Assembly (NCBI GenBank): GCA_018060305.1 | Contig: JAGOWF010000015.1 | Location: forward strand, 1-18,065 | DNA length: 18,065 nt | DNA from: Pyrinomonadaceae bacterium | GTDB taxonomy: Bacteria; Acidobacteriota; Blastocatellia; Pyrinomonadales; Pyrinomonadaceae | Direction of reading: 5' to 3' | Shown here: positions 12,788 through 18,065 of the stretch, piece by piece | Layout of the letters: each line of letters begins with the position of its first letter | Numbering within the stretch: position 1 is the first letter of the stretch | Position numbers and translations under genes: made by a program | Notes under the pieces: model-generated | Database searches by the model: none | What the model was told of the DNA's origin: nothing | What the model saw: the letters and a program-made list of their open reading frames with translations, nothing else

Positions 12788-14710
12788 TTGAGCGCGATCG
12801 TAGATCAGAGCATAGAGACGTACGGCATCGATAACTGGGGAGCCGACTATTTCGGTGTAAACCGTAAAGGCAATCTTGTCGTCCGTGCTCCTGAGAACGA
12901 CAATCTCACCGCAGATGTTAAGGAAATAATCGATGACCTGAGGAAGCGAGGCGTTTCGACGCCCGTGCTACTACGGTTCCCGCAGCTTATCTTTGGACAG
13001 ATCCGCAAGCTCCAAACAGCATTCCGCAAATCGATAAAAGAATTCGAATACGAAGGCGGCCACCTCTGCGTCTTCCCGATGAAGGTCAACTCTAACCGCG
13101 CCGTCATCGAAGAATACCTTCGCGAAGGCTCCCGCTACAGCTTTGGCCTCGAGGCAGGCTCAAAGCCCGAACTCTACGCCGCCCTCGGCCTCGAACAGGC
13201 GAAAGACAGCCTTCTCGTCCTCAATGGCTTCAAGGATCGCGACTTCCTGAACCTGGCCTTCGCCGGTGCTCTAGCGGGCAAAAATGTCGTCATCGTGATC
13301 GAGAAACTCAGCGAGCTTGACCACACGCTTGATATAGCGTCAAAGATCGCCGCGGAGAATCCGGAGATCTCGCTTCCGATGATCGGAGTCCGCGTCAAGC
13401 TGTATTCCAAAGGCTCCGGCAAATGGGAAAAATCCGGCGGCGAGGCGGCAAAATTTGGCCTTACGACAACCGAGATACTCGAGGTGATCCGCCGTTTGCA
13501 GGAGGCCGGCCGCCTCGATATGCTGCGACTGCTGCATTTTCACATCGGCTCCCAGCTCACCGACATCAAGCGGATCAAGAACGCGATGCGCGAGGCAGCG
13601 CGAACCTACGCGAAGATCCGCAAGATGAGGATACCGATCGAGTATCTCGACATCGGCGGCGGCATGGCGGTTGATTATGACGGTTCGCGCACCTCATTTG
13701 AATCTTCGGCAAACTACAATGCCCGCGAGTTTGCCAACGACGTCGTTTATATCATCAAGACCGTCTGCGACGACGAGACAGTTCCGCATCCGACGATCAT
13801 TCAGGAATCGGGCCGCTACCTCTCTGCATATCACGCTCTGCTCGTTACGAACGTCCAGGACGAGATCGAGACCGTGGTCGAGGATTTGGTTCCGATGGAG
13901 ATGGATCGTGACGACCCGCAGATCGTCCACGAGCTGTTTGATCTGCGTGACACGATCAACGCAAAGAATTATCGCGAGTATTATCATGACGCCCTTGAGC
14001 ATCGCGAAGAGCTGTTTACGATGTTCAATCTCGGCCTTCTCACGCTCGAATCAAAGGGCAAGGGCGAAGTGCTGTTTTGGGACATCTGCGAAAAAGCGGA
14101 CCAGTTCGCACAGCAAAAGAAATATGTATCCGAGGAATTTGACGACCTCCGCCGCCTGATGTGCGCGAAATACCTTGCCAATTTCTCGGTCTTCCGGTCA
14201 ATGCCGGACAATTGGGCGCTGGAACAACTCTTCCCAATCGTGCCCATACACAAACTCAACAAAAAGCCCACCGAATATGCTACGCTTTGTGATATAACCT
14301 GTGATTCTGACGGTATTGTCGATAAGTTCGTTGACCTGCACGACATCAAGCCGGTGTTGGAATTGCACAAGCTTGTTAAAAGTGAACCGTACTATTTGGC
14401 GATGATGCTTGTCGGGGCGTATCAGGAGGTGATGGGCAACAATCATAACCTCTTTGGCGTTCCTCACGAAGCCCATGTGTTTATTGGGGAGGATGGCTAC
14501 ATCATTAAGAAGGTGATCTATGGTGCGACGCTCGGCGAGGCCGTTTCGTCTGTAAGGTTCGATCCGGGACAACTAAATGATACGTTCCGTAAAGCCGTGC
14601 TCGAACGTATCAAGGCCGGCCGATTGTCGAATACCGAGGGCAGCAAGGTAATAGAATTTTATGAGGGACAGGTAGAGACATACACTTACCTGACGCCCAA
14701 CGGAAAATAG
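12788..14710 (+). CDS. speA: Biosynthetic arginine decarboxylase SpeA
   Basis: PLP-dependent, alanine-racemase-fold enzyme that converts arginine to agmatine and CO2, the first step of the agmatine route to putrescine. The 640-residue length is normal. It starts with the family's WGADYFGVNRKGNL motif; K99 in FPMKVNSNR is the PLP-binding lysine. LLHFHIGSQLTDI and DIGGGMAVDYDG are the barrel's phosphate-binding region, and CDITCDSDGIVDKF is the C-terminal active-site cysteine motif. One variation is GNNHNLFGVP at about 550-560, where the E. coli enzyme has GDMHNLFGD. The start is a TTG at 12788 with ggag at 12771-12774, a slightly long spacing; no in-frame ATG fits before the conserved N-terminus. 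The deoxyhypusine-synthase-like gene follows 25 bases later. Confidence 0.94.
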   Translation: MSAIVDQSIETYGIDNWGADYFGVNRKGNLVVRAPENDNLTADVKEIIDDLRKRGVSTPVLLRFPQLIFGQIRKLQTAFRKSIKEFEYEGGHLCVFPMKVNSNRAVIEEYLREGSRYSFGLEAGSKPELYAALGLEQAKDSLLVLNGFKDRDFLNLAFAGALAGKNVVIVIEKLSELDHTLDIASKIAAENPEISLPMIGVRVKLYSKGSGKWEKSGGEAAKFGLTTTEILEVIRRLQEAGRLDMLRLLHFHIGSQLTDIKRIKNAMREAARTYAKIRKMRIPIEYLDIGGGMAVDYDGSRTSFESSANYNAREFANDVVYIIKTVCDDETVPHPTIIQESGRYLSAYHALLVTNVQDEIETVVEDLVPMEMDRDDPQIVHELFDLRDTINAKNYREYYHDALEHREELFTMFNLGLLTLESKGKGEVLFWDICEKADQFAQQKKYVSEEFDDLRRLMCAKYLANFSVFRSMPDNWALEQLFPIVPIHKLNKKPTEYATLCDITCDSDGIVDKFVDLHDIKPVLELHKLVKSEPYYLAMMLVGAYQEVMGNNHNLFGVPHEAHVFIGEDGYIIKKVIYGATLGEAVSSVRFDPGQLNDTFRKAVLERIKAGRLSNTEGSKVIEFYEGQVETYTYLTPNGK

Positions 14711-14735
14711 TCTAACTATTGGTGGACAATAACTT

Positions 14736-15797
14736 ATGGTATCGAAAAACAAGAGCAAGTCTTCAAAGTTCCTGAGCGTGCCGACGCGGCCCGTCCCTAT
14801 CGACCGTGACCGATCGGTCGCCGGACTTCTCGAAAAAATGGAAGGCGCCGGTTTCGGCGCTCGTCAGCTCGCCGAGGCTCATCGGATATGGCTCGACATG
14901 CTCGATGACAACTCGACGATCTACGTATGTGGCTCGGGCAACCTGATAACGTCAGGGATGAGGCGACTGCTGTCGTATGTCATCAAGAACCGGTTTGTTG
15001 ATGTCTTGGTGATGTCAGGAACGGTGCTTTATCACGACATTCACGAAACGCTCGGCCGCAGTCACTTTCAGGGACATCCGAGCATGAGCGACGAGGACCT
15101 GGACGCTGCTGACGTGATGCGGCTCGGCGACGTGATCGCAAATCGCGAGGAGTATCAGGAAGCCGATGAATGGATCGGAAGCGTAATCAATCAGTTGGAT
15201 ACAAGCCGGCCGTATTCGTTCCGCGAATTCCTGCTGCTGCTTGGCCGCGAACTATCCGAGATAGCCCACGAGGACGGCATATTGACGTCCGCGTTCAAAG
15301 CGAGGATTCCGGTGTATTGCCCCGACATACCGGGATCGGAGATTGGAATCGGCATCGCACGCGCGAAGTTTGACAAGAAGCTGCAGATCTCATTCGACAC
15401 GACGCCGGACACAATGGAAATAATGTCGATCGCCCAGCGAACGCGCAATTCGGGCATTATCACCCTCGGTGGTGCCGGAACGCAGCACCTCGTCAACGTT
15501 GGCGAGATCGCATCGTATATCACTCGGACAAACCCGAGGGGACACAAATATGCGATCTCGATCGCGAACGACCTCGCCTGCGCCAGTGCAAGAACGCCTT
15601 CGTATAACAGCGACCATCCATCGGTTTTTGGCAAGCTCGTCAAGAATGCGACCACGGCACACGTCGCCTGCGACCCGTCTATCGCCCTTCCGATGATAAT
15701 CACCGCGCTGTCGCAGACGGCGGCAAAATTCATGAAGGGCCGCAAACGGCCAACTTTTGCCTTTGCCGGTCGCGAGATGAGCATCGACGTTCCGTGA
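14736..15797 (+). CDS. Deoxyhypusine-synthase-like protein (probable polyamine synthase)
   Basis: A 353-residue protein of the deoxyhypusine synthase fold, an NAD-dependent aminobutyl transferase family. Family landmarks are VLVMSGTVLYHDIHETLG (about 90-107), IPVYCPDIPGSEIG (191-204), the NAD-binding IITLGGAGTQHLVN (241-254), and HPSVFGKLVKNAT with K300. K300 corresponds to the lysine in the EAVSWGK motif that forms the covalent enzyme intermediate in eukaryotic enzymes. Bacteria have no eIF5A to modify, so a true hypusine role is unlikely. The position between speA and speB points to a small-molecule product such as homospermidine or spermidine, in line with reports that DHS-fold enzymes can transfer the aminobutyl group to putrescine. 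That assignment is inference. ATG at 14736 is preceded by ggtgg ten bases upstream; speB follows after 80 bases. Confidence 0.88.
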   Translation: MVSKNKSKSSKFLSVPTRPVPIDRDRSVAGLLEKMEGAGFGARQLAEAHRIWLDMLDDNSTIYVCGSGNLITSGMRRLLSYVIKNRFVDVLVMSGTVLYHDIHETLGRSHFQGHPSMSDEDLDAADVMRLGDVIANREEYQEADEWIGSVINQLDTSRPYSFREFLLLLGRELSEIAHEDGILTSAFKARIPVYCPDIPGSEIGIGIARAKFDKKLQISFDTTPDTMEIMSIAQRTRNSGIITLGGAGTQHLVNVGEIASYITRTNPRGHKYAISIANDLACASARTPSYNSDHPSVFGKLVKNATTAHVACDPSIALPMIITALSQTAAKFMKGRKRPTFAFAGREMSIDVP

Positions 15798-15800
15798 ACA

Positions 15801-15877
15801 GTAGTCAGTAGCCGGTTGTCAGTGGTCAGCAAGGACAGATTCCCTGACAACCGACAACTGGCAACGGACAACTGACA
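15801..15877. repeat. Degenerate GTCAGT/ACAACTG intergenic repeat with inverted arms
   Basis: The gap before speB is built of short imperfect units. The left part has repeated gtcagt/gtcag, and the right part has repeated gacaac(t/c)g. Arms cggttgtcag (15813-15822) and ctgacaaccg (15844-15853) are perfect 10-bp inverted repeats around 21 bases, so the RNA could form a hairpin. Elements of this look recur in many bacterial intergenic regions. It leaves speB without a normal Shine-Dalgarno. Confidence 0.65.
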
Positions 15878-16780
15878 ATGAGCGAATCAGCCAATCTTCC
15901 AATCAATTTCGGCGGCATCGACGACGAGGAATATTCTTCGTTCGATGCCGCACGCGTGCTCATCTGGCCCGTTTCATACGAAGGGACCGTGTCGTATGGC
16001 ACCGGAACCGGTTCCGGAGCTAAGGCGATAGTCGAGGCCTCGCGGAATATGGAGCTATACGAGGAGGAGACTGAGACTGAACCCTACAAACTCGGTATCC
16101 ACACGCTGCCGGAGTTCACTGCGCGCGATACGCCGGACGCGATGATGTCGGGGCTCTATAGCAGCACACAAGAACTGCTTGAATCCGGCAAATTCATCTG
16201 CATGCTGGGTGGCGAGCACTCAATATCGGCCCCGGTCATCCAGGCACATAACGAGAAGTTCGACAATCTGAGCGTCCTGCAGATCGACGCTCACGCCGAC
16301 CTCCGCGATACCTATGACGGCACGCCACATTCGCATGCATCGATCATGGCCCGCGTCGTCAAGGACATGAGAATTCCATCCGTCCAGGTTGGCATAAGAT
16401 CGATCTCACGCGACGAGGCTCGATCATTGAAGAACGGTTTGCCGACCAGAATATTTTGGGCACGCGATATCGTCGGCCGCACCGACTGGATCGACGATGC
16501 GATACACGGGTTGACCGACAACGTCTATCTGACCATCGATATCGACGGACTCGACCCGTCGCTCGTCCCAACCACGGGCACGCCCGAGCCGGGCGGATTA
16601 GGTTGGTATGAAACTTTAACCCTTATACGCAAACTCGCTGAAAAGAAAAGAGTTGTCGGCATGGACCTTGTCGAATACTCATATGTCAAAGCCTACGACG
16701 CACCGGCCTTTCTTTGTGCGAAATTGGTTTACAAATCGCTCGCCTACATTTTCAGAAATGACGCCCCGAAACTAACTTAG
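15878..16780 (+). CDS. speB: Agmatinase (agmatine ureohydrolase) SpeB
   Basis: Manganese enzyme of the ureohydrolase family (300 residues) that splits agmatine into putrescine and urea, using the product of SpeA. The metal-ligand motifs are all present: GGEHS (about 109-113), DAHADLRDTYDG with the D-H-D ligands (about 132-143), and the TIDIDGLDPSLVPTTGTPEP segment with the last two aspartate ligands. GHSHAS-like substrate-loop chemistry is seen as GTPHSHASIM. Arginase, guanidinobutyrase and formimidoglutamase share these motifs. The speA neighbour makes agmatinase the best call. The ATG at 15878 follows the intergenic repeat directly and has no clear ribosome site. No terminator is obvious in the 70 bases before the next gene, which lies in the same direction. 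Confidence 0.92.
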   Translation: MSESANLPINFGGIDDEEYSSFDAARVLIWPVSYEGTVSYGTGTGSGAKAIVEASRNMELYEEETETEPYKLGIHTLPEFTARDTPDAMMSGLYSSTQELLESGKFICMLGGEHSISAPVIQAHNEKFDNLSVLQIDAHADLRDTYDGTPHSHASIMARVVKDMRIPSVQVGIRSISRDEARSLKNGLPTRIFWARDIVGRTDWIDDAIHGLTDNVYLTIDIDGLDPSLVPTTGTPEPGGLGWYETLTLIRKLAEKKRVVGMDLVEYSYVKAYDAPAFLCAKLVYKSLAYIFRNDAPKLT

Positions 16781-16850
16781 TTTGTGTTTTGGCGAACAGT
16801 CTCGACGTTTGTTTCGTATTACGATTGAATACTTTGGGAGAAGTAACGCA

Positions 16851-18065
16851 ATGATCCGCAAATGCATTTTTGTTTTCACGCTCACAGCCGCGATCGCGGC
16901 CACTGGCTGTACCACAGGTCTTTTTACCGGCGGCCAGACGCCCCCGGTTGATGCCCAGCCGGCCTCCTCGCCATTGCCCGTCGTTGTTGACGGCATGCGA
17001 ACTTCCTACGCCGACATTGTCGAACGAACATCGCCCGCCGTCGTTCGCATCGAGGCGGACCACCGAGAGAAGGCACCGACGCGCGGCCAGTCGCCCGGCA
17101 TGGACGACTTTTTCAGACAGTTTCAGATCCCGCAACCTAACCAGCGTCCGCAGCTCGAACGCGGCGTCGGGTCAGGCGTTCTCGTCTCGGCCGACGGCTA
17201 CGTGCTGACCAATCATCACGTCGTTGACGGGGCCGAGAAGATAACTGTGCTGATGAGCGACAATAAGTCGTTTAAGGCGACAGTCGTGGGCTCCGACCAG
17301 CCGAGCGACCTCGCGGTGATCAAGATCGACGGCGAGAATCTTCCCTTTCTTACCCTTGGCAATTCTGATAATGTTCGCGTCGGCGATATCGTCCTCGCGA
17401 TCGGCAATCCGCTCGGCATTGGCCAGACCGTGACGGCCGGGATCATCTCGGCAAAGGGCCGACGAACCGGGCTGAGCGACGTGAGTTTTGAGGATTTTCT
17501 TCAAACAGACGCCCCTATAAATCGAGGAAACTCGGGCGGAGCACTCGTAAATCTGAACGGCGAGTTGATCGGCATTAATTCGCAAATATTGTCCGGCGGT
17601 GCCGGCGGCGGCAACATCGGTATCGCGTTCTCGATACCGTCAAACATGGCCCGCACCGTCATGGACCAGCTTATCAAGAACGGTAAGGTCCGACGGGGTA
17701 TGCTCGGCATCAACATCCAAAACATTACGGACGACACCGCAGAAGCCCTCGGCATTACCGAGCGCAGCGGCGTCCTTGTGAGCAATGTTCGACAAGGCAG
17801 CGCGGCCGAAAAGGCGGGTATAAAGCGCGGCGACATCGTCACCGCGATCAATGGTGAAAAGGTCGAGGACAGTAATGTCCTGCGAAACAAAGTCGCTGGA
17901 ACACTGCCCGGGGCCGAGATCCGTCTGACAATCATCCGCGACGGAAAACCGCAGGAACTCACCGCGACGCTTGATGAATTCAAGGTCGGTGATGAAAAAG
18001 ATACTTCACCCGGCCGCGAGGAAGGTGACGGTTCGGGACCGAAGGATCAGGGTGGCAAGCTCGGC
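16851..18065 (+). CDS. HtrA/Deg family serine protease with PDZ domain, 3'-truncated by window edge
   Basis: An envelope quality-control protease of the DegP/DegQ/DegS group. The 405 visible codons have no stop. An N-terminal signal segment (about 1-19) ends in AATGC, a possible but non-ideal lipobox with C20, so it may be a lipoprotein or a secreted periplasmic protein. A proline-rich linker follows. The trypsin-like domain spans about 52-275 and has the full triad H123 (TNHHVV), D153 (SDLAVIKID) and S228 (GNSGGAL). The first PDZ domain is at about 280-375 (RRGMLGINI, then GVLVSNVRQGSAAEKAGIKRGDIV). An acidic glycine-rich segment begins at about 383; a second PDZ domain or a short tail may lie beyond the window. 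ATG at 16851 has ggag at 16837-16840. It may be read from its own promoter or through from speB. Confidence 0.93.
   Translation, partial: MIRKCIFVFTLTAAIAATGCTTGLFTGGQTPPVDAQPASSPLPVVVDGMRTSYADIVERTSPAVVRIEADHREKAPTRGQSPGMDDFFRQFQIPQPNQRPQLERGVGSGVLVSADGYVLTNHHVVDGAEKITVLMSDNKSFKATVVGSDQPSDLAVIKIDGENLPFLTLGNSDNVRVGDIVLAIGNPLGIGQTVTAGIISAKGRRTGLSDVSFEDFLQTDAPINRGNSGGALVNLNGELIGINSQILSGGAGGGNIGIAFSIPSNMARTVMDQLIKNGKVRRGMLGINIQNITDDTAEALGITERSGVLVSNVRQGSAAEKAGIKRGDIVTAINGEKVEDSNVLRNKVAGTLPGAEIRLTIIRDGKPQELTATLDEFKVGDEKDTSPGREEGDGSGPKDQGGKLG

Overview
The window is a compact, roughly 55% GC bacterial chromosomal segment with mostly housekeeping genes and a few small accessory insertions. It holds a primary sigma factor with a long basic insert, a single-chain glycyl-tRNA synthetase, a speA / deoxyhypusine-synthase-like / speB polyamine cluster, and a type IV pilin beside a large unknown membrane protein. 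This mix fits an Acidobacteriota bacterium (Blastocatellia-like). That placement is inference from gene content and protein style, not from a marker comparison.

Layout, left to right. Bases 1-1664: 3' part of rpoD on +, closed by an intrinsic terminator at 1710-1738. 1892-2371: an AhpD-like peroxidase-fold protein on +. 2513-3916: CCA-adding-type tRNA nucleotidyltransferase on -, divergent from a KimA-like APC-fold permease at 4068-6011 on +. 6094-8339 (all on -): glyS, followed 15 bp downstream by a DUF433 antitoxin / DUF5615 PIN-like toxin pair, followed by a second, detached in-frame copy of the glyS 3' end. 8461-8916 on +: two tightly linked small unknown genes behind a palindrome. 8913-10262 on -: rimO. 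10351-12460 on -: type IV pilin plus a large unknown one-pass membrane protein, preceded by an exact sigma-54 promoter match and ended by an intrinsic terminator. 12788-16780 on +: speA, a deoxyhypusine-synthase-like gene and speB. 16851 to the end: an HtrA/Deg serine protease, cut by the window edge.

Functional links. SpeA (arginine to agmatine) and SpeB (agmatine to putrescine) enclose a deoxyhypusine-synthase-fold enzyme. The cluster therefore probably makes putrescine and then a further polyamine, plausibly by aminobutyl transfer rather than by modifying eIF5A, which bacteria lack. The pilin and its downstream partner look like one sigma-54-dependent transcription unit.

The most unusual structure is at glyS. 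A toxin-antitoxin pair sits between two 84-bp direct repeats (6143-6226 and 6997-7080, about 90% identical by eye). Both repeats encode the conserved GlyRS C-terminus in frame, and both copies continue to their own stop codon. The arrangement looks like a cargo module that entered the 3' end of an essential gene while supplying a replacement gene end. A second small gene pair lies just beyond the other end of glyS.
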